64,000 bases of DNA from Belnapia mucosa (GCF_016775475.1 NZ_JAEUXJ010000001.1:372001-436000); one strand, 5' to 3'; shown: positions 8,977 through 17,494, numbered from the stretch's first letter. The notes: generated from the sequence alone by a model not told the origin. Translations and numbers: made by a program.

Positions 8977-10302
8977 TCAACGATACCAGCGGCGTGCGGC
9001 GCGCACCGCTTCGCGCAGGCTATCGGCCGGGCGGGATTCGCCGGTGGCGACCCGGGCGAACATGTCGACCAGCACCCAATTCTCGGCCACGGCCCCGGCG
9101 GCCGGGGTGATCGGGCCCGCATAGCCCTCATAGAAGGGCGTATCCATGGCACTGCGGTAGACGGCGAGCTTCGGGTCGGACGCCCAGACCGCGCTTTCGC
9201 CATAGGCCTTCAGCGGCTGCGACCAGTAGCCGAGGCAACCGGTCAGCCAGGGGTCGTACTGCTCCGCTTCCATCATGAAGCGGAGATAGGCCTTGGCCGC
9301 ATTCGGCACGGCGGTATAGCGCGGCACCATGCCGACCAGGGTGAGGGCCGTCTCCGGCGCCTTGCCAGCCGCGCCATGCGGCATCTCGGCATGCTCGGTA
9401 TCGGCGGCGATGGCGTTCTGCGCCGGGTCGGTGGAGGTCTTCAGCGAATAATAGACGGAGACGCCGTTCTGGGTGAGGCCGATCTCGCCGCCGATGAAGG
9501 CGCGGTTGTTGCTGACCCCGCTCCAGCCCATGGTCCCCGGGATCATCGTCTCCTGCATGGCGCGGGCATACTCCAGCGCCCGCAGCGTCGCCGGCGTGTC
9601 GAGGGCGATCTTCCCCGCCTCATCCACCAGCTTTCCGCCATGCGACCAGAGCAGCCAGTTCGCATAGCCCGGCGCATCGCCGGGTGCATGGCTCAGCGGG
9701 AAGCCGCAGGGATGGCCGATACGCTTCAGCTGCTGGCAAAGGCGAAGGAACTCGCCGAGATCGTTCGGAATGCCGTCGAAGCCGGCCTCCTTGACCCAGG
9801 ACCGGCGATAGACGGCGGGGCCGGTGGTCCCGCCCATGGGCAGGCCGAGCCAGGCACTGCTCTGCCAGCGCTGGCCATAGACCTTCGCCAAGTCGTACCA
9901 GCCGCCGTATTTCGCGCCGAGATACTCGGCGAGGTCGGAGACCTCCAGCAGCTTGTCGGCATAGATATGCGCATCGGCACCGAAGCCGATCAGCACATCG
10001 GCGCCCTTGCCGGTATTGAAGGCGACGGCGACCTGGACCGGCATGTCCGGCCAGTTCACATAGTCGATCCGCACCTCGATGCCGGTCTGCTCGGTGAAGC
10101 GGCGGGTGTTCTGATTGAAGACGGCCTCATCGGGGTCGATGTATTTCGCCGGCCGCAGCACCCGCAGCCGGGCGCCCGCTTCCGGCGCGATGCGGGGTGG
10201 CGGGACATCCGCCATGGGAATGGCCCGCGCCGGCAGCGCTGCCCCAGCCAACATCCCGGCCGCCAGGCCCATGGCCTGGCGACGCCCGATGATCGGTTGC
10301 AT
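8977..10302 (-). CDS. ABC transporter extracellular solute-binding protein (family 1)
   Basis: A 441-residue periplasmic receptor starting MQPIIGRRQAMGL. The leader carries twin arginines followed by a hydrophobic run ending ALPARA, consistent with Tat or Sec export. The body has sugar-ABC receptor features, including NTRRFTEQTGIEVRIDYVNW, KGADVLIGFGADAHIYA and GTMGWSGVSNNRAFIGG. Family 1 receptors usually bind sugars, polyols or sugar-like ligands. No permease or ATPase gene lies nearby, so it is an orphan receptor or works with a transporter encoded elsewhere. It is the first gene of the receptor-PhyH-GMC unit. Confidence 0.9.
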   Translation of the reverse strand: MQPIIGRRQAMGLAAGMLAGAALPARAIPMADVPPPRIAPEAGARLRVLRPAKYIDPDEAVFNQNTRRFTEQTGIEVRIDYVNWPDMPVQVAVAFNTGKGADVLIGFGADAHIYADKLLEVSDLAEYLGAKYGGWYDLAKVYGQRWQSSAWLGLPMGGTTGPAVYRRSWVKEAGFDGIPNDLGEFLRLCQQLKRIGHPCGFPLSHAPGDAPGYANWLLWSHGGKLVDEAGKIALDTPATLRALEYARAMQETMIPGTMGWSGVSNNRAFIGGEIGLTQNGVSVYYSLKTSTDPAQNAIAADTEHAEMPHGAAGKAPETALTLVGMVPRYTAVPNAAKAYLRFMMEAEQYDPWLTGCLGYWSQPLKAYGESAVWASDPKLAVYRSAMDTPFYEGYAGPITPAAGAVAENWVLVDMFARVATGESRPADSLREAVRAARRWYR

Positions 10303-10441
10303 GCCCGTCTCCGTCCCACGGGTGTGGCCCCCGTTGCCAGCAGCGTATCGGCAATGGCGGGCTGCCGTCGAGCCGGAATGCGCGATTTGGCCGATCCGCC
10401 AGCCTCCCATAGGCTGGCCCCGGTTGTCCGAGGACCGAGCC

Positions 10442-11401
10442 ATGCCGAACCCGCCGCGCCTGCTGCTATGGACCGACAACGCCAAGCCCTATGAGGAGGC
10501 GATCGCCGCTGCCGGCCTCGGCGGGCGGGTCGCGGTCGAGGCGCTGGCGCGTGCGGAGAGGCCATCGCCCGAGCAAATCGCGGAGACCGAGGCGATTCTC
10601 GGCTGGGGCGCACCACCCGGGCTGCTGCCACGGATGCCGAAGCTGCGTTGGATCCAGTCCCTCACCGCCGGCGTCGAGGGCTGGCTGGCGCTGCCCGACC
10701 TGCCATCCGGCCTGACACTGACCTGCGCCCGGGGCACGCATGGCGAGTCCATGCCGGAGAACATCCTCGGCGCCCTGTTCCACCTGACTAAGCCCTATGC
10801 CGCCATCGCCGAGGACCAGAAGCAGAGCCGCTGGGTCCGGCGGGTGGCGACGCCGCTGAACGGGCAGACGCTCGGCATCCTCGGGCTTGGCGCTATCGGT
10901 CAGGAACTGGCGCGGCTGGCGACCGCGCTGGGCATGCGGGTCATCGGCACGCGCCGGGGCGGCGCCGCCCTACCAGACCTCGCCGAGGTGCTGCCGCCGG
11001 AGCGCACGGAGGAGGTGCTGGCCCAGGCCGACTATCTGGTGCTGCTTCTGCCGGCGACGCCCGAGACGGAGAATTTCATCGACGCAGCCAGGCTGGTCCG
11101 GATGAAGCCGAATGCCTGGCTGCTGAATTTCGGGCGTGGGCAGCTGATCGTGGATGCCGACCTCATCGCCGCCATTCAGGAGAAGCGGATCGCCGGCGCC
11201 ATGCTCGACGTGTTCCGGCAGGAGCCGCTGCCCACAGACCACCCCTTCTGGACGACGGAGGGGATCCAGGTGCTGCCGCATATCGGCGGCATGCATCCGC
11301 GGCGGGATGCGGTGGTGGCGCGACTGCTGGTGGATAATCTCGGGCGTTTCTTGGACGGCCGGCCGCTCCGGGAAGTCGTGGACCGCAGCATCGGCTATTG
11401 A
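10442..11401 (+). CDS. D-isomer-specific 2-hydroxyacid dehydrogenase
   Basis: A 319-residue NAD(P)-dependent dehydrogenase. The Rossmann motif GLGAIG is at residues 148-153, and the family's catalytic residues are R232 (NFGRGQ), E261 (FRQEPLP) and H280 (LPHIGG). It would interconvert a 2-keto acid and its D-2-hydroxy acid. After the catalytic His the usual T-x-E/A is replaced by GMHPRRDAV, a pattern seen in GhrA-like members. It is divergent from the ABC receptor gene (139 bases apart) and precedes the AbrB-like membrane protein by 43 bases. Confidence 0.94.
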   Translation: MPNPPRLLLWTDNAKPYEEAIAAAGLGGRVAVEALARAERPSPEQIAETEAILGWGAPPGLLPRMPKLRWIQSLTAGVEGWLALPDLPSGLTLTCARGTHGESMPENILGALFHLTKPYAAIAEDQKQSRWVRRVATPLNGQTLGILGLGAIGQELARLATALGMRVIGTRRGGAALPDLAEVLPPERTEEVLAQADYLVLLLPATPETENFIDAARLVRMKPNAWLLNFGRGQLIVDADLIAAIQEKRIAGAMLDVFRQEPLPTDHPFWTTEGIQVLPHIGGMHPRRDAVVARLLVDNLGRFLDGRPLREVVDRSIGY

Positions 11402-11444
11402 GGCGAAGCGCGTGATCTGACCGCTCGGGAGCTGACCCATCCCT

Positions 11445-12539
11445 ATGCTTCGCCGAGCCGGCCTTCCGTCCCTGTACAATCTCGGCCATGGCGTCCGGTG
11501 GGTCCTGCTTCTCGCGCTCTCCGTCCTGCTGGTGCTCGTTCTGGAAGTGGTGCAGCTTTCCGCGGCGCTGCTTCTCGGGCCGATGCTGGCCGCGGTTCTG
11601 CTGGCTGCGATGGATGGCCCGGTCAAAGTGCCGCCGCCGGCCTTCATTGCGTCCCAAGGCGTCATCGGCTGCATGATCGCACGGAGCCTGACGACGCCGA
11701 CCCTGGCCGCAATGCTCCATTCCTGGCCGATATTGCTGGTCGCCGTGCCGACGGTCGTGGCAGCCAGCATGCTGCTGGGCTGGCTGCTCGCCCGCAGGCA
11801 GGTGCTGCCGGGCAGCACCGCCGTCTGGGGTTCCTTCCCGGGCGCCGCCTCCGTCATGGTCCTGATGGCCGATGCCTATGGCGCGGATGCCCGGCTCGTC
11901 GCCTTCATGCAGTATCTGCGCGTGGTGATGGTCGCGGCGCTGGCTTCCGGCGTCGCGCATCTCGTGGCCAGCCCGGTCATGCAGGCGCCACACACGCCCT
12001 GGCTTGCGGCGGCCTTTCCGCCCGTGGCCTGGGGGTCGCTGCTGGCGACCCTGGTGCTGGCCTTAGGCGGATCGCTGCTGGTGCAGCGGCTGCGGGTGCC
12101 CGCTGGGCCGCTGCTGGTGCCGATGGTGCTGGGTGTTCTGCTGCAGGATATCGGTGTGCTGCGGATCGAGTTGCCGCCCTGGCTGCTGGCGACCTGCTTT
12201 GCGGTCGTGGGCTGGAGCGTCGGCCTGCGCTTCACCCGCCCCATCCTGCGGCATGCGGCGCGGGCGCTGGTGCGGGTCTTCTGCGCGATCCTGGCCTTGC
12301 TCCTCGCCTGCGGCGGCCTCGCCGCGGGTTTGGTATTCGTGGCCGGGGTCGACCCGCTGACGGCCTATCTCGCCACCAGCCCGGGCGGGGTGGACTCCAT
12401 CGCCATCATCGCGGCGTCCAACCCAGTGGACCTGCCCTTCGTCATGGCCGTGCAGACCGCGCGCTTCCTGGCGGTGCTGCTGGCGGGGCCTTATCTCGCG
12501 CGGCTGGTGGCCGAGCGGGCCGGTCGTCGACCCTCTTGA
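11445..12539 (+). CDS. AbrB family membrane protein (putative ammonia monooxygenase-type annotation)
   Basis: A 364-residue integral membrane protein with about 10 hydrophobic segments, built from two similar halves as in the bacterial AbrB duplication family (COG3180). Recognisable stretches are GPMLAAVLLAA, GCMIARSLTTPTLAAM and TAVWGSFPGAASVMVLMADAYGAD in the first half, with GPLLVPMVLGVLLQ and YLATSPGGVDSIAIIAAS in the second. The old name ammonia monooxygenase is not supported by biochemistry; a transport or regulatory role is more plausible. It converges on the GntR gene with 21 bases between stop codons. Confidence 0.85.
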   Translation: MLRRAGLPSLYNLGHGVRWVLLLALSVLLVLVLEVVQLSAALLLGPMLAAVLLAAMDGPVKVPPPAFIASQGVIGCMIARSLTTPTLAAMLHSWPILLVAVPTVVAASMLLGWLLARRQVLPGSTAVWGSFPGAASVMVLMADAYGADARLVAFMQYLRVVMVAALASGVAHLVASPVMQAPHTPWLAAAFPPVAWGSLLATLVLALGGSLLVQRLRVPAGPLLVPMVLGVLLQDIGVLRIELPPWLLATCFAVVGWSVGLRFTRPILRHAARALVRVFCAILALLLACGGLAAGLVFVAGVDPLTAYLATSPGGVDSIAIIAASNPVDLPFVMAVQTARFLAVLLAGPYLARLVAERAGRRPS

Positions 12540-12560
12540 GGAGCGCCAGTCCCGCACTCG

Positions 12561-13235
12561 CTACTTGAGGCGCGCTCTCGCCGCCCGATGCACGTGCCGG
12601 CTTGCCAGCAGCGCCGCCAGCTCCTCATCGCCCTCCGCGATGGCGGTCAGGATCAAGGCATGCTCCTGCCAGTCCGGGCCGGCTCGCTCCGCGCTGTTGC
12701 GGCGGAAGACCAGCTCCGTGCGCTCGCGCAGCGGCCGCATGAGTTCGCGCAGCGCCCGGTTGGTGCCGGCCTCGTCCAGCAGGCGGTGATAGGTGCCGTT
12801 CAGCGCGGCCAGTTCCTCCGGCGGGCCGGCCTGGGTGAGGGCGGCGCCCCGCTCCAGCAGCGCCTGAATCTGGATGAGCACGCCGGGAGCGCAGTTGCGG
12901 GCGGCAAGACGCGCATTCAGCCCTTCCAGCACCGCGCGAACCTCGATGAGCTCAGCCACGAAATCGGCACTGGGCGTTGCGACCTGGACGCCGCGGGCGC
13001 CTTCGATCGGAACGGCGAGGCCCTCGGCGAGGAGCTGCTTGATCGCCTCGCGGATGGGGACGCGGGACATGCCGAGATCGGCCGATAGGCGTTCCTCGAT
13101 CAACCGCTCGCCGGGGGCCAGGCGGCCGGTGAGGATGGCCTCTCGCAAGGCCTCGAGCGCTCGGCGGCCAAGCGGCATGCGCGGCTGGCTGAGCGGGGCC
13201 GGGTCGGGGCGGGGATTGGGTGTGGGCTTGTTCAT
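12561..13235 (-). CDS. GntR family transcriptional regulator (FadR/FCD type)
   Basis: About 224 residues. The winged helix is at residues 20-85 (ALEALREAILTGRLAPGERLIEE..LGMSRVPIREAI), followed by an all-helical FCD effector domain with the metal-binding pattern of D/H residues (RAVLEG, H in TYHRLLDEAG, H near the end). The start at 13235 (MNKPTPNP) is uncertain because ATG 13250 is also in frame and neither has a strong ribosome site. It is transcribed away from the permease/diiron-oxygenase operon. Two GTATAC-centred sites lie in the shared intergenic region, so it very likely controls that operon and itself. Confidence 0.92.
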   Translation of the reverse strand: MNKPTPNPRPDPAPLSQPRMPLGRRALEALREAILTGRLAPGERLIEERLSADLGMSRVPIREAIKQLLAEGLAVPIEGARGVQVATPSADFVAELIEVRAVLEGLNARLAARNCAPGVLIQIQALLERGAALTQAGPPEELAALNGTYHRLLDEAGTNRALRELMRPLRERTELVFRRNSAERAGPDWQEHALILTAIAEGDEELAALLASRHVHRAARARLK

Positions 13236-13279
13236 CCTGGCCTGATGCATGGGGTCGCTGAGCTTTACCCCAATGTCAC

Positions 13280-13287
13280 CGTATACA
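13280..13287. promoter_or_regulatory. Putative GntR operator, site 1
   Basis: CGTATACA centred on the palindrome GTATAC, followed by GCAGATCG. It lies close to the start of the GntR gene. The flank matches that of site 2 when site 2 is read on the other strand (GTATACAGC then GATCG). FCD-type GntR regulators commonly bind such TGTATACA-type sites. Confidence 0.6.
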
Positions 13288-13353
13288 GCAGATCGCGAAA
13301 ATGCGCGAAAAACCGGCATAAAGCGGTGAAATTACGTTGACGCGACCGATCGC

Positions 13354-13361
13354 TGTATACA
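13354..13361. promoter_or_regulatory. Putative GntR operator, site 2
   Basis: TGTATACA, a perfect 8-bp palindrome. On the minus strand it continues GTATACAGC-GATCG as site 1 does on the plus strand, so the two sites face opposite ways about 74 bp apart, close to seven helical turns. It sits just before the permease gene. That argues for the permease start at 13398 rather than ATG 13365, which would leave only 3 bases after the operator. Confidence 0.65.
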
Positions 13362-13397
13362 ACGATGGCCGAGACACGAGGAGGAGTGCCGGTCGCC

Positions 13398-14930
13398 ATG
13401 GGTGTGCAGCTCGACACTGTCCACACGGTCTACCTCTTCGGCGTCGTCGCCATCATGCTCTCGATGATCCTCCGGGCGAATGTCGTCGTCCCCGCGATCG
13501 TCGCCACCTTCGCCGTTGCCGCGACCTTTTCCGGCAGCCTGCTCTCGGCCACCATCTCGGTCTTCAACGGCTCGCTCGTCGCGGCGAAGGAGCTGTTCAG
13601 CATCTTCCTCGTCATCGCCTTCATGACCGCGCTGCTGAACGCGCTGCGCAGCCTCGGCGCCGACCAGCGCATGGTGCGGCCCTTCCGCGGCATCATGACC
13701 AACGGCCATGTCGCCTACCTGGTCCTGGCGGCGATGACCTATGTGATCTCGCTCTTCTTTTGGCCGACGCCCGCGGTGCCGCTGGTGGCGGCAACGCTGC
13801 TGCCGGCGGCGATCGTCGCCGGGCTGCCGGCCATGGGCGCGGCCATCGCCATCGCGGTCGCCGGGCAGGGAATGGCGCTCTCCTCCGACTACGTCATCCG
13901 CGTGGCGCCTGCGATCAGCGCCCGCGCCGCCGGCATGGCCGACAGCGCCGCCATCGTCGCCGACAAGACGCTGCTGCTCTCGCTGGTGACGGGCTTCATC
14001 GCGCTCGGCCTCGGCTATCTCCGCATCCGCCGCGACATCGCCGCGCCGAGCGAGCAGCATCTGGCGCTGTGGCAGGCCGGGGCGACGCTCGGCCTCCCCG
14101 CCGCGCCACAGGAGGAGACGGGCGCCGCCGACAAGGCGGTCGTCGCATTGCGCATGGCGGAAGGCCTGCCCGGCGAACCGGCGCTGGCCGATGGCGGCAG
14201 CCTCGCCGCGGCGGTCCCGGTGGCGCGCTGGGGCGGCGTGCTGGCGGTGGTGACGCCGCTGGTCTTCCTGCTCGTCGTCTTCGTCATGCTGGCGCCGAAA
14301 TTCATCACCGGCTTGCCAGAGCTGAAGGGCGGCGACGCCGCCTCGCTGGTCGGCGGTACGGCGGCGCTGATGATGCTCGTCGCCTGCTTCGCCGCCGACG
14401 GGCCGCGCGCCATGCACACGGCGGCGGACCATATCATCGACGGGCTGGTCTTCTCCTTCCGGGCGATGGGCACGGTGCTGCCGATTGCCGGCTTCTTCTT
14501 TCTTGGCGCCGCCGAGACCTCGGGGGCCATCCTCGGCCTGCCGTCTGGCCAGGCCGGCCCCGGCCTGCTCTTCGAGGTGATCGGCGCCGCCCAGCACCTC
14601 ATCCCGCCGAGCCCGACCGCCGTCGCCTTCGCGGTGATGGTCGTCGGCATGATCACCGGCATCGACGGCTCCGGCTTTGCCGGCTTGCCGCTGACCGGCG
14701 CGCTGGCCGGGGCGCTTGGCCCGGTGGCGAAGATCGACCCGACGACGCTCGCCGCCGTCGGGCAGATGGGCGCCGTCTGGACCGGGGGCGGGACGCTGAT
14801 CGCTTGGTCCTCGCTCATCGCCGTCACCGGCTTCGCCAGGGTGCCGGTGCTGGAGGCGGTCCGCATGCTGTTCCTGCCCGTCATCGCCGGGCTGGTCTGC
14901 TCCACGCTGCTGGCGGTGGTCCTCTGGTGA
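13398..14930 (+). CDS. Multi-pass membrane permease, first gene of the diiron-oxygenase operon
   Basis: A 510-residue hydrophobic protein with roughly 11-12 membrane segments. A central hydrophilic loop (about residues 215-270, PQEETGAADKAVVALRMAEG) separates two halves. The layout resembles ion-transporter-superfamily permeases (GntP, CitMHS or DcuC-like), but no diagnostic motif fixes the family. Segments such as IPPSPTAVAFAVMVVGM and GSGFAGLPLTGALAG look like substrate-loop regions. An in-frame ATG at 13365 is possible, but its position against the operator makes 13398 more likely. By context it imports the substrate of the downstream enzymes. Confidence 0.75.
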   Translation: MGVQLDTVHTVYLFGVVAIMLSMILRANVVVPAIVATFAVAATFSGSLLSATISVFNGSLVAAKELFSIFLVIAFMTALLNALRSLGADQRMVRPFRGIMTNGHVAYLVLAAMTYVISLFFWPTPAVPLVAATLLPAAIVAGLPAMGAAIAIAVAGQGMALSSDYVIRVAPAISARAAGMADSAAIVADKTLLLSLVTGFIALGLGYLRIRRDIAAPSEQHLALWQAGATLGLPAAPQEETGAADKAVVALRMAEGLPGEPALADGGSLAAAVPVARWGGVLAVVTPLVFLLVVFVMLAPKFITGLPELKGGDAASLVGGTAALMMLVACFAADGPRAMHTAADHIIDGLVFSFRAMGTVLPIAGFFFLGAAETSGAILGLPSGQAGPGLLFEVIGAAQHLIPPSPTAVAFAVMVVGMITGIDGSGFAGLPLTGALAGALGPVAKIDPTTLAAVGQMGAVWTGGGTLIAWSSLIAVTGFARVPVLEAVRMLFLPVIAGLVCSTLLAVVLW

Positions 14931-14962
14931 CCACGCCGATCATCCATCCAAGGGAGGTTTCC

Positions 14963-15694
14963 ATGGCTGAGCTGATGTCCCAGGACGAGTTCCGCACCGC
15001 GCTTGAGAATGCCATCAAGGGGAAGAGCGCCAACCAGTCGCCCTTCAGCATTGCCTGGGCGACCGGCAAGCTCTCACGCGAGCATCTCTGCCGCTGGGCG
15101 GAGAACCACTACCATTATGTCGGCCCCTTCGCCGATTATCTCGGCTATGTCTATGCCCGCATGCCGGCCCACTATCAGGAGGCGAAGGACTTCCTGCTGG
15201 CGAACATGTATGAGGAGGAGATCGGCGGGGACCGCCATACCGATCTGCTGATCCGCTTCGCCGAGGCCTGCGGCACCACGCGCGAGCGGGTGCAGGACGA
15301 GGACAACATGTCCCCCACCACCCGCGCCCTGCAGAGCTGGTGCTATGCGGTGGCGATGCGGGAAGACCCGATCGTCGCCGTCGCCGGGCTGGTGGTCGGC
15401 CTCGAGAGCCAGGTGCCCTCGATCTACCGCAAGCAGACCCCGACCCTGCGCGAGAAATACGGCTTCACCGACGAGGAAGTCGAGTTCTTCGACCTGCACA
15501 TCGTCTCCGACGAAATCCATGGCGAGCGCGGCTACCAGATCGTGCTCGAGCATGCGAACACGCCGGAGCTGCAGCAGCGCTGCCTGAAGATCTGCGAGAT
15601 CGGCGCGCAGATGCGGCTGCTCTACACTACCGCACTCTACAACGACTATGTGGCGAAGGATCTCTCTCTGCCGCAGCTTGGCCTCGCGGCCTGA
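14963..15694 (+). CDS. Heme-oxygenase-like diiron protein (PqqC/TenA/CADD fold)
   Basis: A 243-residue all-helical protein with AGGGAGG 5 bases before its ATG. It carries the complete set of ligands expected for heme-oxygenase-like diiron oxygenases of the CADD type. These are E85 and H92 (E-x6-H in EEEIGGDRH), E148 (GLESQVP), and H179, D183 and H186 (H-x3-D-x2-H in HIVSDEIH). Known relatives with this pattern activate O2 for C-C or C-N cleavage, N-oxidation or amination. TenA and PqqC share the fold but lack this full metal set. Two ferredoxins encoded directly downstream are plausible electron donors. The substrate is unknown. Confidence 0.85.
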   Translation: MAELMSQDEFRTALENAIKGKSANQSPFSIAWATGKLSREHLCRWAENHYHYVGPFADYLGYVYARMPAHYQEAKDFLLANMYEEEIGGDRHTDLLIRFAEACGTTRERVQDEDNMSPTTRALQSWCYAVAMREDPIVAVAGLVVGLESQVPSIYRKQTPTLREKYGFTDEEVEFFDLHIVSDEIHGERGYQIVLEHANTPELQQRCLKICEIGAQMRLLYTTALYNDYVAKDLSLPQLGLAA

Positions 15695-15697
15695 GGG

Positions 15698-16030
15698 ATG
15701 CCCCTCGTCACCTTCGAGAAGGGCGGAGGGACCTTCACCGAGGAGGTCCCGGAGAATGCCAATCTGGTGGTGCGGGCTGGGGTGAAGAAATTCCCCTGGC
15801 CGCATCTCCGCTATGGCTGCGGCATGGGGAAATGCGCAAAATGCGCCTGCCGCGTGTTGAGCGGTGCCGAGCATCTGCCGGCACCGAACTGGAAAGAGGA
15901 AAAGCAGCTTGGGCCGCGGCTTGCCGAGGGCTATCGGCTGGTCTGCCAGCTCTGGCTGAGCCATGACATCGCCCTGGCGCAGGACGAGCAGCCGCTGCGG
16001 CCATTGGGCAGCGTGACGGGAGGGGCGTGA
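15698..16030 (+). CDS. [2Fe-2S] ferredoxin, first of two in the operon
   Basis: A 110-residue plant-type ferredoxin. Cluster ligands are C41, C46 and C49 (CGMGKCAKC) and C83 (LVCQLWL). It lacks a reductase domain, so a separate reductase must feed it. It begins 3 bases after the diiron enzyme gene and its stop overlaps the next start (TGATG), a tightly coupled arrangement. Electron delivery to the diiron site is the simplest role (inference from position). Confidence 0.9.
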   Translation: MPLVTFEKGGGTFTEEVPENANLVVRAGVKKFPWPHLRYGCGMGKCAKCACRVLSGAEHLPAPNWKEEKQLGPRLAEGYRLVCQLWLSHDIALAQDEQPLRPLGSVTGGA

Positions 16031-16329
16031 TGTATGTGATCCTGACCAGCAAGCCCGGCCAGTTCCGCACTGAGCCGACGCCGGGGCTCGCGCCGGTGGA
16101 GGCCTGGGACTACCTGCTGCATGACAAGCAGCGGGCCCGCTTCGTCATCGCCGCGGTGGAAGGAACGCCCCGCATCCGCGTGGTCGAGGAGGCGGACCCT
16201 GCCCTGGTCAACAGCGTGCCAGTGAAGCTTCTCCAGCATTTCGACACCCTGGAGGGGGCACGCCAGGAAATCCGCACGCTGACCGCCTTCGGCCGTATCA
16301 AGGCGCGGCTGGAGCCGGCGGCACCGTGA
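16030..16329 (+). CDS. Small conserved-looking protein of unknown function between two ferredoxins
   Basis: 99 residues, soluble, with no family I recognise. It begins MYVILTSKPGQFRTE and contains alternating strands and helices (RFVIAAVEGTPRIRVVEEAD; then KLLQHFDTLEGARQEIRTL), suggesting a small alpha/beta or ferredoxin-like barrel domain. A GTG at 16027 is possible, but the ATG at 16030 overlaps the preceding stop and its end overlaps the next GTG start. Its fixed place between the two ferredoxins suggests a coupling or chaperone subunit for the oxygenase. It has no cysteines, so it does not itself hold a cluster. Confidence 0.75.
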   Translation: MYVILTSKPGQFRTEPTPGLAPVEAWDYLLHDKQRARFVIAAVEGTPRIRVVEEADPALVNSVPVKLLQHFDTLEGARQEIRTLTAFGRIKARLEPAAP

Positions 16330-16634
16330 TCACCATCCGCTTCCTGACCAGCGGGCGGCAGGCGCAGGTGGCCGAGAGCACGAGCCTGCTGCGGATCTCC
16401 ATCCGTGAGAAAGGCGGCATCCCCTTCAAATGCGGTGGCGGCATTTGCGGCACCTGCAAATGCCGGATCGAGGAGGGGAAGGACCGGACCGATGCGGTGA
16501 AGCCGAAGGAACGGCGGCATCTGAGCGAGGCCGAACTGGCCGAGGGCTGGCGGATGGCCTGCCAGACCTTCGTCACCGGCGATGTCGCGGTGTCCTGGCC
16601 CGAAGTGACGAAGCAGGGAGTGCCGACGGCATGA
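16326..16634 (+). CDS. [2Fe-2S] ferredoxin, second of two in the operon
   Basis: A 102-residue plant-type ferredoxin with a GTG start overlapping the preceding stop. Ligands are C36, C41 and C44 (CGGGICGTC) and C79 (MACQTF). It is clearly a different lineage from the first ferredoxin (CGMGKCAKC), so this is not a recent tandem duplication. The stop overlaps the ATG of the HbpS-like gene (ATGA at 16631-16634). Two distinct ferredoxins in series suggest a two-step electron path, or two potentials for two oxidation steps. Confidence 0.9.
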   Translation: MITIRFLTSGRQAQVAESTSLLRISIREKGGIPFKCGGGICGTCKCRIEEGKDRTDAVKPKERRHLSEAELAEGWRMACQTFVTGDVAVSWPEVTKQGVPTA

Positions 16635-17110
16635 AAGCGGCCTTGAAGCTGGAACTCGCCGAGGCGCGGGCCATGGTCACGGGGGCAATCGCCGAGGCCG
16701 GTCGGATCGGCGTGGCGCAGACTGTCTGCGTGGTGGATGAGGGTGGTTTCCCCCTTGCACTCGAGCGGATGGATGGCGCCCGGGTGACCGGGCCACAGAT
16801 TGCCTGGAACAAGGCTTTCACTGCGGCGGGGCACAAGCGCTCGACGCATCTCTTCAATACGCCGCCCAATGGTCCTGCCCTGCCAGGCAACGAGGCTTTC
16901 GGCATCCAGTGGAGCTTCGAGGGGCGCTTCGCCGTCTTCGTCGGAGGTTTCCCCATCGTGGTGGATGGCGCCGTGGTCGGCGGCATCGGCCTCAGCGGCG
17001 GCAATGGCGAACAGGATATCGCCTGCGGCCTGGCCGGGCTGCGGGCCCTGGGTGAGCATCTGGCCCCGGCGCGCCTCACCGTTCTGGTGGAGGCCGATAT
17101 CAAGCGGTGA
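16631..17110 (+). CDS. GlcG/HbpS family heme-binding-like protein
   Basis: 159 residues, matching the GlcG/HbpS/PduO-C fold: N-terminal helix LELAEARAMVTGAIAEA, then CVVDEGGFPLALERMDGA, NKAFTAAGHKRSTHLF, GGFPIVVDGAVVGGIGLSGG and the C-terminal helix. Family members bind heme or cobalamin-related ligands or degrade small organic compounds, and often sit at the end of catabolic operons. There is no signal peptide, so it is cytoplasmic. It is the last gene of the six-gene operon. Confidence 0.9.
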   Translation: MKAALKLELAEARAMVTGAIAEAGRIGVAQTVCVVDEGGFPLALERMDGARVTGPQIAWNKAFTAAGHKRSTHLFNTPPNGPALPGNEAFGIQWSFEGRFAVFVGGFPIVVDGAVVGGIGLSGGNGEQDIACGLAGLRALGEHLAPARLTVLVEADIKR

Positions 17111-17137
17111 GGGGGGCTGTTCCTGCCCCAGGGAGGC

Positions 17138-17485
17138 GTGACCGGAAGCGCCACCTATGCAGTACTGACCGTAGCTGCCATGACGGTCAGCTTCCGCAAC
17201 GTCTCCGAACGGGTCTCACTGCGATGGGCGAGCCCCAGCACGGCGCTCAGCCGGCTGCCGGCCAAGGCCAGGTCGCGCACCGCGTCACGCCTCAGGTGCT
17301 GCATGCAGGCCGGCACGACCTTCAGCCATGAGGAACTCAACCGGCGCGGCAGCCCGGTGGCAGCGCTGGTGCCCGTCGCGCAGGCGACATCCTATCAAGA
17401 GGTGCTCGCCGCGGGTCCTGACCTCGGCATGCTGAGCGCCGCGGAGCTGGTGGCGCTGACCGGCGTCATCGAGGTGTTGCCATAA
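17138..17485 (+). pseudogene. Possible decayed antitoxin (Phd/FitA-like) remnant
   Basis: This stretch lies between the oxygenase operon and the DUF3141 gene and holds no convincing intact gene. One frame starts MTVSFRNVSERVS and ends with NRRGSPVAALVPVAQA, which resembles the C-terminal half of Phd/YefM antitoxins (RRG-x-PVA-x-LVPV). The middle part does not fit that family, as expected if small indels have scrambled it. No toxin gene is visible. This is a weak, pattern-based call; the region may also be plain spacer DNA. Confidence 0.3.
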
Positions 17486-17494
17486 AGCGCTGCT

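Noticed and set aside
13332-14597. 421-residue leftward frame opposite the permease
   Set aside because: Low-complexity Arg/Gly/Asp/His composition; the opposite strand reads as a membrane protein.
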